Shown here: positions 7,428 through 15,466 of the stretch, one piece after another
Layout of the letters: every line of letters begins with the position of its first letter
Position numbering within the stretch: position 1 is the stretch's first letter
Made by a program: the position numbers and the translations under genes
Notes under the pieces: model-generated
The model's input: the letters and a program-made list of their open reading frames with translations, nothing else
Told to the model about the DNA's origin: nothing
Databases searched by the model: none
Assembly: GCA_964486625.1 (NCBI GenBank)
Contig: CAZANW010000029.1
Coordinates: forward strand, 1-23,744
From: JAWCQZ01 sp964486625
GTDB lineage: Archaea; Halobacteriota; Syntropharchaeia; JACQPP01
Length of the DNA stretch: 23,744 nucleotides
Direction: 5' to 3'

Positions 7428-9029
7428 TCACGGCACCAGCCCCTTCTCCCGCGCCTCCGTGACGAACCTCGGCGGGCTCCACCACGGCTTCACCCCGAGG
7501 TCCTCCGCAATCACTCCCGCCGCGTTGTATCCGGGCCCGAGGGTGATCATTCCCCCGGGATAGACGCTCGCCCCGTTCAGGTAGAGCCCCGGGACCGGCG
7601 TCCGGTGGCGCGAGCAGAGGTCGTTGGGGCGGAAGTAGCCCATCTGGGTCGGGGTGTAGGAGCCCTGCTTGATGGAGCCGCGGACCATGTCAATCAGTTT
7701 CCGGGAGACGTCGAGGGGGGTGTAGGGAATGGCCCGAAGGACGTTGGGCCCGTTCAGGCCGGGAGCATACTCCTCCCAACGCCGGAGGCATTTCTCGGCC
7801 AACTCTTTCTTGATTGCGTCCCACCTTCCGGGGCCGCCGCCCGGGTCGAACGGGCCGCTCGTCTCCAGCCGGGCCACGTGGGCTCCCGCGGGGGCCTGGC
7901 TCGGGTCGAAGAGCGTTGGGACGGAGGCGTGCATCTCGTGGGCCTCGGCCTTTCCGTCGTGGGCGGCCTTCCAGCCGGACATCAGTTCGTCCACCGACTC
8001 GAACCCCATGGCGACGGTGAAGGCCTTCCCCGCCTCGGGCCCCGCCTCGTATTCCGGCGGCTTCTTCAGGGCGAGGTGGACCCCGAAGAGGCTGTGCCCC
8101 TCCCACCTCCAGTTCCGGACCGAGTCGGCCACCTCCTTCGGGACCTGGCCCGGCTCCAGGAACCTCTGGAAGGTCTGGTGTAGGTCCACGCTGCTCGCCA
8201 CCGCCCGCGCCTTGAGGACGCGGCCGTCGGCAAGTTTCACTCCGGCGGCGCGGCCGTTCTCCATCACAATCTTGTCCACTTCGCAGTCGTCCATGACATC
8301 GCCGCCCGCGAAGACGAAGGAGCGCCAGAGGCCCGAGGAGACGCGGTGGCTGGAGCCCTGGGCCATGGCGCACTGGGTCATGCGGGTCACGAAGAGCGGG
8401 AGGAGGTATCCGAGGCCTCCTTCGTCCGGGGGAACGCCCCAGACGCAGCCGAGGAAGAGGAGGAGGGCTTTCAACTCTTCGGATTTGAAGCCGTAGGAGT
8501 CGAGAATCTCCCGGGGGCTCTCCTCGGAAAGGTCGAGAAGCCGCTTCCCGAGTTCCGTTTTCTGGAGCCCCTCGGCCATGTCGAGGATGGGCGCCGTGAG
8601 GGCGTAGGTGGCGGGGATGATGGCGTCGGCGGTGAGTTTGTGGAACTCCCTCCACATCTTCTCGTAGCGCGCCCCATCGCCCGGAGAGAACCGCTCCACC
8701 GACTTCACGCTCTGCTGCAGGTCGCGGTATAGAATCAGCGCCCGCCCGTCCCGGAGGGGCATGGAGACCTGGACCTCGGGGGTGCGGAACATCACGCCGA
8801 ACTTCTCGAGGCCGAGGTCCCGGACCGGGAGCATGTGCTCCCCGAGCATCATGTAGAAGGCGTGGAGGTTGAACCGGAAGCCGCCGAAGTCCTCCGTCAG
8901 CAGGCCGCCGCCGCACTCGTGGCGGCGCTCGACGAGCAGCACCTTGGCGCCCGCTTTCGCCAGATACGCCGCAGTGGTGAGGCCGTTGGGGCCGCCGCCG
9001 ATGACGATGAGGTCGTATTGGGAGCTCAT
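7428..9029 (-). CDS. CrtI/phytoene desaturase-like FAD oxidoreductase, A type (operon 2)
   Basis: The protein has 533 residues. It has the FAD Rossmann motif GGGPNG at 11-16, E34 at the end of the second strand, and a C-terminal PGLYLNGASVYPGG...GPGYNAAG segment, the CrtI-type FAD-binding end. The family (COG1233) covers desaturases, saturases and isomerases of carotenoids and retinoids, plus many uncharacterised members. By eye it is closest to the gene at 15463-17136. They share a YxMM...MPxVRD region, a VRGSIKxGxYTPTQMG run and an RTPVPGLYL run. No signal peptide or membrane anchor is seen. ATG 9029 overlaps the HNH gene's stop (ATGA). It is the last gene of operon 2. The long frame continuing to 9842 is not real, because it crosses the HNH gene. 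Confidence 0.85.
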   Translation of the reverse strand: MSSQYDLIVIGGGPNGLTTAAYLAKAGAKVLLVERRHECGGGLLTEDFGGFRFNLHAFYMMLGEHMLPVRDLGLEKFGVMFRTPEVQVSMPLRDGRALILYRDLQQSVKSVERFSPGDGARYEKMWREFHKLTADAIIPATYALTAPILDMAEGLQKTELGKRLLDLSEESPREILDSYGFKSEELKALLLFLGCVWGVPPDEGGLGYLLPLFVTRMTQCAMAQGSSHRVSSGLWRSFVFAGGDVMDDCEVDKIVMENGRAAGVKLADGRVLKARAVASSVDLHQTFQRFLEPGQVPKEVADSVRNWRWEGHSLFGVHLALKKPPEYEAGPEAGKAFTVAMGFESVDELMSGWKAAHDGKAEAHEMHASVPTLFDPSQAPAGAHVARLETSGPFDPGGGPGRWDAIKKELAEKCLRRWEEYAPGLNGPNVLRAIPYTPLDVSRKLIDMVRGSIKQGSYTPTQMGYFRPNDLCSRHRTPVPGLYLNGASVYPGGMITLGPGYNAAGVIAEDLGVKPWWSPPRFVTEAREKGLVP

Positions 9030-9568
9030 GCGCCGAACACCCCTTCCAGGCAGTAGACCGTCAGGTCCGGCGACGGGCACTTCCCGTTCATGCGGCAGGA
9101 GCGGCAGAGCGCCTGGAGGTCGGCGCGCCCCGCTTGGAGGGAGCCCCGCTCCCCGTGGAGCCGGTGGAGGAGTTTCAGGTATTTCCCCTCCACAATCCGC
9201 GGGACCTCGTAGCGCATCTCCAGCCCGAACCACTCGTAGATTCCCCGGTCGCCCTTGGAGGAGTTGCAGTTCCGGCACGCCAGCACCGCGTTGTCCGCCG
9301 CGTCGGGGCCGCCCCGGGAGCGGGGCAGCAGGTGGTCCACCGAGAGTCCCGCCGCGGAGCCGCAATAGGCGCAGAGGCCCCGGATTTCGTGCTCCTTGAC
9401 CCACTCGCGGACGGCGGTGGACCACTCGATTTCGCCACTCTGCAACTTCTTGAAGCGGTCCATCACGAAGGGGTATCTCCGCCTCCCCGCCCCCGCCGAC
9501 TCGGAGATGATTTTGGCGTATTGCCAGTAGATGAGGTCGCCCACCGTCCGGACGGCGGAGGGGGGCAT
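9026..9568 (-). CDS. HNH-domain protein with extra C-terminal cysteine cluster
   Basis: The protein has 180 residues. The HNH core is complete: CAYC (C66, C69), LSVDHLLPRSRGG with D78-H79, N93, and CRNCNSSKGDRG with C98 and C101. The four cysteines are the usual zinc site; D78, H79 and N93 are the usual nuclease residues. After the core come C155, C158, C164 and C173 in LCRSCRMNGKCPS...YC, which could hold another metal or an Fe-S cluster. HNH proteins cut DNA or RNA as free nucleases, homing enzymes or restriction enzymes, yet this one sits inside a redox operon. It starts 2 nt after the upstream flavoprotein's stop (9571) and overlaps the next gene by 4 nt. No intron or phage signs surround it. 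Its role here is unknown. Confidence 0.8.
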   Translation of the reverse strand: MPPSAVRTVGDLIYWQYAKIISESAGAGRRRYPFVMDRFKKLQSGEIEWSTAVREWVKEHEIRGLCAYCGSAAGLSVDHLLPRSRGGPDAADNAVLACRNCNSSKGDRGIYEWFGLEMRYEVPRIVEGKYLKLLHRLHGERGSLQAGRADLQALCRSCRMNGKCPSPDLTVYCLEGVFGA

Positions 9569-9570
9569 CT

Positions 9571-11235
9571 TCACTTCCCCCCCGTCGCGGCCTTCGCAAA
9601 CCGCCCCAGGTTCCGGTGGAGGTAGGAGAGCGGCTTGTGGTTCCACCACGGCTGGTTCCGGACTCCGATATCCTCGGCCACCGCCGTCGCGGCCAAGTAG
9701 CCCGAGCCGAGGAACGTCGTCCCCGGGGGCCAGATGGAATTCGACATGTAGAGCCCCGGGATGGCGGTCCGGGGCGCCACGACCCCGTGGCCAAGGTAGG
9801 GCCGGATGAGGTAGAGCTGCTCCGGCACCACGCTCCCGCCAATCCAGTTCCCTTTCACCGCGCTCGGGTTACGGCGCTCGATGTCCCGGGGGCTGTGGCC
9901 GTAGGTGCCGAGGACGGAGGCTTTGAAGTTCGGCGCGTAGTCGTTCCACCGGTCGGCGAGCCGCTCCACCAGTTTGTCCCGGAGCGCGTCCCACCCGTCG
10001 GGGCCCCCCTGGAACCGGAGGTCGGCGGGCACGTCGAGCCAGAGGAAGCCGGCGTGGTTCCCCGGCGGCGCCTGGGTGGGGTCGGCCTTCGTCGGGAGGA
10101 ACCAGTTCGCCATGGGAGGCTCGTGGATGCGGCCGCTGACGAGGCTCACGGAGAAGTCCCTCAGGTCCTTGGTGGACTCGGCCCCGAGGTAGCCCATGAA
10201 GCACTTGTCGATGCCCGGCTCGGAGGTCTTCCACTTCGGGGCCTCCTTGAGCGCGAAGTGGGCGCCGAAGATGACCTGCTCGTCGTATCTGAAGTTCCGA
10301 AGCGCCCGGACCACCCAGGGGTCGAAGTGCTCCTCCCCCACCATGGCGAGGGTGGGCTTGGCCGTGACGTTGCTCACCACCGCCTTGCGCGCCCGCAGGA
10401 CCTTGTCGGGGTAGCAGGCGTGCTCCGAGAGTTGCACGCCGACCGCGCGGCCCCCCTCGACGAGGATTTTCTCCACCTCGCACGACTGGAGGACGAGCCC
10501 CCCATGGTGGAGGACGCAGCGGGCCAGTGCGTGGGGCAGCATGTGGGAGCCTCCGCGCAACTGGTGGACCGCGTAGACCGGCCCGAGGCTGAGGCACATG
10601 AGGGCCCCCAGGCTCCCCACCGTCCGGTGGAGGGGCGGCATGCCCCCGATCCACTGGAGGCTGGCAATCATCGTCTTCAGGTGCTCGCTCTCGAACAGCA
10701 GGTCCAGGAGTTCGAAGCCGTTCATGTCCTGGACGTCGGCCGGGACCGCCTTCGCCTTCTGCATGATGGACTGGACCCGGTCGAAGTTCTCCACCGATGG
10801 GACGCGGTAGAGCATCCGCTCGATGAGTTCGGTCATGTAGGGGGTCAGGCTGCCCCCCATCTTCACGAAGGTCTCGGCGTCCCTCTTCGAGAACTTGGCC
10901 CAGTTGTCGTGGGTCTTCTTCGGGTCCCAGGAGTGAATCAGGGCGCACTTCCCGTCGGCGAAGGGGTAGCCGTAGGCGTATTCTGTGAAGACCGGGTCGA
11001 ACCCGAACTTCTCGAGTTCCAAATCCTCGACGACCGGGCTGCTGGCGGTGATAATCCATGTGGCGTGGAGGTTGTGCCTGAACCCGGGGAGGGTCACCTC
11101 CTCGGTGGAGCAGTGGGTACCCACCTCGTCGCGGCGCTCGACGACGCACACCTTGGCCCCCGCCTTCGCGAGGTAGGCCGCGCAGGTGAGGCCGTTCACC
11201 CCGCCCCCCACCACAATCACGTCGAACTCGGCCAT
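9571..11235 (-). CDS. CrtI/phytoene desaturase-like FAD oxidoreductase, B type (operon 2)
   Basis: The protein has 554 residues. It has the FAD motif GGGVNG at 10-15 and E33, plus a C-terminal PGLYMSNSIWPPG...GSGYLAA segment. The catalytic substrate domain between them is unlike the A-type proteins. It shares SKRDA, LLDLLFESE, RGGSHMLPHALARC and LVEGGRAVGV with the gene at 17126-18805, so I call both B type. Function is unknown beyond a flavin-dependent redox or isomerase reaction, probably on a hydrophobic substrate. ATG 11235 follows the two-CW-like stop by 2 nt, and the HNH gene follows after 2 nt. The tight spacing indicates one transcript with the A-type partner downstream. Confidence 0.85.
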   Translation of the reverse strand: MAEFDVIVVGGGVNGLTCAAYLAKAGAKVCVVERRDEVGTHCSTEEVTLPGFRHNLHATWIITASSPVVEDLELEKFGFDPVFTEYAYGYPFADGKCALIHSWDPKKTHDNWAKFSKRDAETFVKMGGSLTPYMTELIERMLYRVPSVENFDRVQSIMQKAKAVPADVQDMNGFELLDLLFESEHLKTMIASLQWIGGMPPLHRTVGSLGALMCLSLGPVYAVHQLRGGSHMLPHALARCVLHHGGLVLQSCEVEKILVEGGRAVGVQLSEHACYPDKVLRARKAVVSNVTAKPTLAMVGEEHFDPWVVRALRNFRYDEQVIFGAHFALKEAPKWKTSEPGIDKCFMGYLGAESTKDLRDFSVSLVSGRIHEPPMANWFLPTKADPTQAPPGNHAGFLWLDVPADLRFQGGPDGWDALRDKLVERLADRWNDYAPNFKASVLGTYGHSPRDIERRNPSAVKGNWIGGSVVPEQLYLIRPYLGHGVVAPRTAIPGLYMSNSIWPPGTTFLGSGYLAATAVAEDIGVRNQPWWNHKPLSYLHRNLGRFAKAATGGK

Positions 11236-11237
11236 GG

Positions 11238-11516
11238 TCAGCGCGCCAGCGCCAGCCGGGCGCGGTCCAAGGCCCGGCGGTGCCTGGGGTAGAGGGAGCA
11301 GCCGGGGCAGCTCGTGGCCAACATTTCGAGCCACCTCTTCCGCTGGCCATCGCCGGACACGGTGCGCCAGTCGAACGACCAGCACGGAGTCCGGGCCGCG
11401 TAGGCCGGGCAGAGTTCACAGCCGGCGGACGGGTCGGTCCCGCACGCCGGGCTCCGCTCCCAGCACGGGCCCCCTCCGAGCCAGGCGGAGATTTTCCCGA
11501 GGAACCGCGTCTTCAT
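11238..11516 (-). CDS. Small cysteine-rich two-CW-like protein (92 aa)
   Basis: The protein has 92 residues, almost all of them one Cys-rich module: C18-W, CGT at 25-27, C33-x2-C36, PAYAARTPCWSF with C45-W, then C70-x2-C73. The two Cys-Trp pairs and the CPAY motif resemble what I know as the two-CW domain, a probable metal or Fe-S binding module of unknown role. All seven cysteines have exactly the spacing of the larger protein at 14975-15466, so the two are paralogues. This copy lacks the other's N-terminal domain of about 85 residues. It is the first gene of operon 2, behind a TATA box and the TGAAC direct repeat. It may carry electrons or assist the flavoproteins; that is inference. Confidence 0.8.
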   Translation of the reverse strand: MKTRFLGKISAWLGGGPCWERSPACGTDPSAGCELCPAYAARTPCWSFDWRTVSGDGQRKRWLEMLATSCPGCSLYPRHRRALDRARLALAR

Positions 11517-11580
11517 CCCCCACCCTCCGTCCCGATTGCTCCGAACCCGGCCATCCGGGAGCGGGGAGGTCGGCGTTTCC

Positions 11581-11597
11581 CTGAACGTTGTGAACGT
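11581..11597 (-). promoter_or_regulatory. Direct-repeat operator candidate at the operon 2 promoter
   Basis: On the minus strand this reads ACGTTCACAACGTTCAG: two GTTCA half-sites nine bases apart. The same 17-bp layout, with 15 identical bases, occurs at 18833-18849 in front of operon 1. Here it covers the expected transcription start, a position suited to a repressor. Confidence 0.5.
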
Positions 11598-11610
11598 AGA
11601 ACATCTATCC

Positions 11611-11620
11611 ATATGTAAAA
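11611..11620 (-). promoter_or_regulatory. Putative TATA box of operon 2
   Basis: TTTTACATAT on the minus strand lies in the 134-nt interval between the GRE stop (11651) and ATG 11516. Transcription would begin near 11590, giving a leader of about 73 nt. The rest of the interval holds the direct repeat and nothing else I recognise. Confidence 0.5.
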
Positions 11621-11650
11621 GGAGTCGGGAATGCGTAGGCGGGACGCTTC

Positions 11651-14074
11651 TCAAGGCCCGCTTCCGGACCCCGCTTCGTGCAGGGTCCGGTCGATGATTT
11701 CCTGCTTCATCTCCGGCGAGAGGTCGTCGAAGTAGGCCGAGTAGCCCGAGACCCGGACCAGCAGCCCCGGGTAGCGGCCGGGGTGGTCCCGCGCCTCGAC
11801 GAGAACCTTCGGGTCGAGGACGTTGACCTGGACCTGCATGCAGCCCGAGAGGAACCCGCCCTCGACGAGGTGCCGGAGGCGCTCGGCCCCCTCCGGGCCC
11901 GCCACCGCCCAGGGCGCCAACTGGAGGTTGAGGTTCACGCCGTTCTTCGCGAGGCGCAAGGGGAGGGAGCCCACGGAGCGGAGGACGGCGGTGGGGCCGA
12001 GCCGGTCCATCCCGCTCGACGGCGACAGTCCGGAGGAGAAGGGCTCGCCCGCGAGGTGGCCGCTGGGGAGGGCGCCCGTCGCCTCCCCGAAGGCCGCGTG
12101 GGAGGTCACCGAGTAGAAGCCGGCGGCGTAGTCCCCGCCCCGGAAGTTCTTCCGGCCCTCGAGGGCCCCGGCGAACGTCTCGACGGCCCGGGCCACCCAC
12201 TTGTCGGCGGCCGGGTCGTCGTTGCCGAACTTCGGGGCGAGCCGGAGTCGCGCCCGGAGGGCGTCGGCGCCCTTGAAGTTGGTGCGGCACGCCTCCGCCA
12301 CTTCGGCCAGGGTCGCGGCCTCCTGCCGGAAGACCACGGCCTCCACCGCCGCGAGGCTGTCGCCCACCTCCACCGCCCCGACCCCCTGGATGCCGCTCCC
12401 GTTGTAGCGGGCGCCCCCCGCCGAGGCGTCCCGCATCGACTCCAGGCAGCCCTGGACGAGCATGGAGGTCAGCGGCGTGGGGTGGAACCGCGCGTTGCCC
12501 TCCTCGATGCAGCGGATGTCCCGGAGGAGCCGCTCCACGGCGGCCTCCGCTTGGACCCGGAAGAGGTCCGCGAGTTCCTCCGTGGACTTGCACTCCCCGG
12601 CCGGGGGCGTGGGGGGCCCGACGAGCCGGGAGCGGCCGAAGCGCCTGCCCCCGTTGAGGGCGAGTTCCAGGCAGACCGGGAGGTTGAAGAGGGCCGCGTC
12701 GGTCGAGAGGAAGGAATTTCCCGGGGCCACAGGCTCCACGCACCCCACGTTGGCGTAGTCGAGGGCGTCCTCCTCGGAGATGGAGCGGCTGCGGAGGAGG
12801 GGCACAATCACCTCGTCGTTGTAGAGCGCGGGGGAGGCCGCGCCCGCGGCGAGGACCCCGGCCACGTGGGACCGGTAGGCGGCGGGGCTCCCGCAGTGGA
12901 GGCGGGCGTGGTAGTTGGGCTGCCGGGTCCGGAGTTGGTCCATCAACTCCAGAAAGAGGTGGGTGAGTTCGTTGGTGGCGTCCTTGCCCCGCCGGTCGGT
13001 GCCCCCCACGACGACGACCTGCCCGTTGAACATTCCGCCGTGGTATTTCGTCATGCGCTGGGAGAAGAGCGGGACAATCTCGCACAACTTGACGGCGAAG
13101 CAGCCCAGGAGTTCGAAGGCCCGCGCGCGGTCCAGTTTCCCGGCCTCCAGGTCGCGCTGGTAGAGGGGCCAGAGAATCTGGTCGAGCCGCCCGGGGCTCA
13201 CCGCGTTGTCGAGGGACTCGATGTTGAGGGCGATTTGGGCAAAGAGGATGGACTGGAGAGCCTCGTGGAACGACGAGGCGGCCCGGCGGGGGACGCGGCT
13301 GCAGACCCGTGCGATGGCCTCCAGTTCCCGGCGCCGGGCCGGGTCGCTCTCCCCCCGGGCCAGGGCGAGGGCGCGCCTCCGGTAGCCCGCGGCGAACGCA
13401 TCGAGGCCGTCGCAGGCGACCTGGACCGCTTGCAGGAACGCCGCCTCCGGGGAACCGGGGTCCACGCTCCGGAGGCGTCGTGCGGCCTCCTTCCGGCAGC
13501 CCTCCGTCCCCCGGGCGACGAGACCGGCGTAGTCGGGGACGAAGTGGGAGACGCCCGCGCTCTCGTTGATGAGGTAGAAGACGGGGCTGACCTGCTCGGA
13601 GGCGAATGCGAGGGCCCGCGAAGGAGGGATGGAGCGGACCGCGAGGAAGCGGGTGGACCAGTAGGGCACCACCTCCGCGAGGAGGAGCGCCCTGTCCGCA
13701 GCCGAGACGCGGAAGGGGTTCACCGGCCGGCTCTCGAACCGGAGGAGGTCCTCCAGCATCGGAAGGGAGTGGAGTTCCGGGAACAGTTGGCCGCCGACCC
13801 GGTGGGAGGTGAAGCAGCCCACCAGCAGTTCCCGCGGGTAGATGCGGACCGCCTTGTTCCGGAGGAGGTGGGCCAGCGCCTCCGCCTTCCGGAGGACCAT
13901 CGGCTTCTCCCCCTTCTGGCCGCGGAAGTGGCGGGTCAGCAGGAGGGCGCGCTCCGCGCAGAGGCGCGGAGGGAAGGAGCGCACCTCCCCGTGGAGGGCC
14001 CGGACCCGGTCGCTGAGGGCGAGGCCGGCGAGGAAGTCCGGCCGGAGAAGGGGTTGCGCCGCGGCTGCCGTCAC
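11651..14074 (-). CDS. Glycyl radical enzyme, dehydratase/lyase-type (PFL-like superfamily)
   Basis: The protein has 807 residues, a usual length for the glycerol/diol dehydratase and choline TMA-lyase branch. The active-site loop NVGCVEP puts the thiyl cysteine at C445 with E447 two residues later; this C-x-E arrangement marks eliminating GREs rather than formate lyase. The glycyl loop RVSGYSAYF places the radical at G777, 31 residues from the end. The enzyme would abstract hydrogen from an unknown substrate under anaerobic conditions. The start is GTG 14074, overlapping the activase stop by 4 nt (GTGA). Read-through frames to 14476 are not genes. It is last in operon 1, after two flavoproteins and a two-CW-like protein, an unusual context. 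No microcompartment or CoA-enzyme genes are nearby. Confidence 0.9.
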   Translation of the reverse strand: MTAAAAQPLLRPDFLAGLALSDRVRALHGEVRSFPPRLCAERALLLTRHFRGQKGEKPMVLRKAEALAHLLRNKAVRIYPRELLVGCFTSHRVGGQLFPELHSLPMLEDLLRFESRPVNPFRVSAADRALLLAEVVPYWSTRFLAVRSIPPSRALAFASEQVSPVFYLINESAGVSHFVPDYAGLVARGTEGCRKEAARRLRSVDPGSPEAAFLQAVQVACDGLDAFAAGYRRRALALARGESDPARRRELEAIARVCSRVPRRAASSFHEALQSILFAQIALNIESLDNAVSPGRLDQILWPLYQRDLEAGKLDRARAFELLGCFAVKLCEIVPLFSQRMTKYHGGMFNGQVVVVGGTDRRGKDATNELTHLFLELMDQLRTRQPNYHARLHCGSPAAYRSHVAGVLAAGAASPALYNDEVIVPLLRSRSISEEDALDYANVGCVEPVAPGNSFLSTDAALFNLPVCLELALNGGRRFGRSRLVGPPTPPAGECKSTEELADLFRVQAEAAVERLLRDIRCIEEGNARFHPTPLTSMLVQGCLESMRDASAGGARYNGSGIQGVGAVEVGDSLAAVEAVVFRQEAATLAEVAEACRTNFKGADALRARLRLAPKFGNDDPAADKWVARAVETFAGALEGRKNFRGGDYAAGFYSVTSHAAFGEATGALPSGHLAGEPFSSGLSPSSGMDRLGPTAVLRSVGSLPLRLAKNGVNLNLQLAPWAVAGPEGAERLRHLVEGGFLSGCMQVQVNVLDPKVLVEARDHPGRYPGLLVRVSGYSAYFDDLSPEMKQEIIDRTLHEAGSGSGP

Positions 14075-14970
14075 GAGGTGACCTCCAGCCCCTCCCCTCG
14101 GAGGAGTTCCGCCGCCCGGGAGAGGCTCCCGGAGGCCGCGCCCCCGTCGCCGAACTCCGCCGCCGGAATGGGGAGCCCCAGGGGGGCCGCCTTGCTCGTC
14201 CCCATGCGGTGGTAGCGAAGCAGGTGAATGGTCCCGGCGCCCACCTCCTTCAGGAACCGCGCCGTCGCCCTGAGATTGGCCGCGGAGTCGTTCTGCCCGG
14301 GAATGACCGGCATGCGGAAGAGGACCGGGGCGCGGGCCCGGGCGAGACGCCGCGCGTTCTCCAGGATGGCCCGGTTGTCGGCGCCGGTCAGGTTCCGATG
14401 GAGTTCTGGGTCCATCGCCTTCAGGTCGAAGTGGATGAAGTCGAACCGGCCGAGGTGGGGCTCGAACGCATTCCACTGGAAGGCGCCGCAGGTCTGGAGT
14501 CCCACCGAGACCCCCTGCTCCCGGCAGAGGCGCGCGAGGGCCCCCATCGCCTCCATCTGGTGGGTGGGCTCGCCGCCGGAGAGGGTGACGCCGCCGCCGG
14601 AGGCCTCGAAGAAGGGGAGGTCACGCTGCGCCTCCTCCGCCAGTTTCTCCACGGGGAGGCTCCGGCCGACCACGCGGAAGGCGCCGAAAGGGCAGGCGGG
14701 GACGCAGAGGCCGCAGGCGTCGCAGCGCGCGCGCTCCACCCGTTCTCCCTCTTTGCGGAGGGCGCCGCGGGGGCACGCCTCCAGGCAGCCGCCCGTGGAC
14801 TTGCACCGGTCGGCGTAGAACGCCACCTCGGGATGCGGCCGGAGGGATTCGGGGTTCTGGCACCAGCGGCAGCGCAGGGGACACCCCTTGAAGAAGACCG
14901 TGGTCCGGATTCCCGGGCCGTCGTGGACCGAGAAGCGCTGGAGGTCGAAAACGAGGACCTCGGGCGGCAC
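14071..14970 (-). CDS. Glycyl radical enzyme activating enzyme (radical SAM)
   Basis: The protein has 299 residues. The radical SAM motif is GCPLRCRWC with C30, C34 and C37, preceded by the HDGPGIRTTVF stretch typical of GRE activases. A ferredoxin-like insert follows, with C56, C62 and C66-P, then C83, C86, C89 and C93-P, for two auxiliary [4Fe-4S] clusters. The first cluster's spacing (C-x5-C-x3-C) is slightly unusual. LSGGEP is the SAM-binding GGE motif. It installs the glycyl radical on the enzyme encoded immediately downstream, whose GTG start overlaps its stop. The start is GTG 14970, 4 nt after the upstream TAG. The two-cluster insert matches activases of the dehydratase-type GRE branch. 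Confidence 0.9.
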   Translation of the reverse strand: MPPEVLVFDLQRFSVHDGPGIRTTVFFKGCPLRCRWCQNPESLRPHPEVAFYADRCKSTGGCLEACPRGALRKEGERVERARCDACGLCVPACPFGAFRVVGRSLPVEKLAEEAQRDLPFFEASGGGVTLSGGEPTHQMEAMGALARLCREQGVSVGLQTCGAFQWNAFEPHLGRFDFIHFDLKAMDPELHRNLTGADNRAILENARRLARARAPVLFRMPVIPGQNDSAANLRATARFLKEVGAGTIHLLRYHRMGTSKAAPLGLPIPAAEFGDGGAASGSLSRAAELLRGEGLEVTS

Positions 14971-14974
14971 GAGA

Positions 14975-15466
14975 CTACGCCGGAGGGAACGCGGCCCGGG
15001 CCCGCTCCAGCGCCTCCCGGTGGGCCGGGAAGAGGGAGCACTGGGCGCACCGGGTCGCCAGGATTTCCCTGAACTTGGCCCTCGTGGGGCCGTCGCCCAC
15101 CGAGGACCACTCGAAGGACCAGCAGGGCGTTTTGGCCGCGTAGGCAGGGCAGGGCTCGCAGTCCGCGATTTTCCCCGTCCCGCAGCCCGGGTTCTTCTCC
15201 CAGCAGGGCCCCTCCCCGAGGGAGGCGAAGGGCGCCTTGAGGGTCCGGCCCAGCCACTTGAGCCCGAGGACGATGAAGCCGGAACTCATGGCGGTCCGCA
15301 TGAGGCCGGGGACGTCCCGGGGCTCCATGGTGATGCGGAACTCCCAGTTCACCGGAGAGACCACGGTCCCGGTGAGGATGTAGCGGTCCCCCTCCCGGGT
15401 GATTTCGCACTTCGAGAGGTCCATCAGGAGTTCGCGCTTGCCGAGGCCCCGGGACCAGATTCTCAT
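14975..15466 (-). CDS. Two-CW-like cysteine-rich protein with N-terminal domain (163 aa)
   Basis: Residues 1-85 form a separate domain with beta-strand-like stretches (around 17-47) and one Cys (C20); I do not recognise it. Residues 86-150 are the Cys-rich module: C88-W, CGT at 95-97, C103-x2-C106, PAYAAKTPCWSF with C115-W, then C140-x2-C143 and a final SLFPAHREALERAR helix. Cys spacing is identical to the short paralogue at 11238-11516. The module probably binds metal or an Fe-S cluster. ATG 15466 overlaps the A-type flavoprotein's stop (ATGA), and the GRE activase starts 4 nt after its TAG. It may transfer electrons to the activase or flavoproteins; this is inference. A longer start at 15535 would run inside the flavoprotein gene and is less likely. 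Confidence 0.8.
   Translation of the reverse strand: MRIWSRGLGKRELLMDLSKCEITREGDRYILTGTVVSPVNWEFRITMEPRDVPGLMRTAMSSGFIVLGLKWLGRTLKAPFASLGEGPCWEKNPGCGTGKIADCEPCPAYAAKTPCWSFEWSSVGDGPTRAKFREILATRCAQCSLFPAHREALERARAAFPPA

Noticed and set aside
7428..9842. An 804-codon frame extending the A-type flavoprotein upstream
   Set aside because: The extension overlaps the HNH gene in another frame and has no family likeness. The true start, ATG 9029, is followed by the FAD motif and overlaps the HNH stop.
11678..14215. A plus-strand frame of 845 codons opposite the GRE gene
   Set aside because: The minus strand carries a GRE with correct active-site and glycyl motifs. The opposite frame is low-complexity and has no domain.
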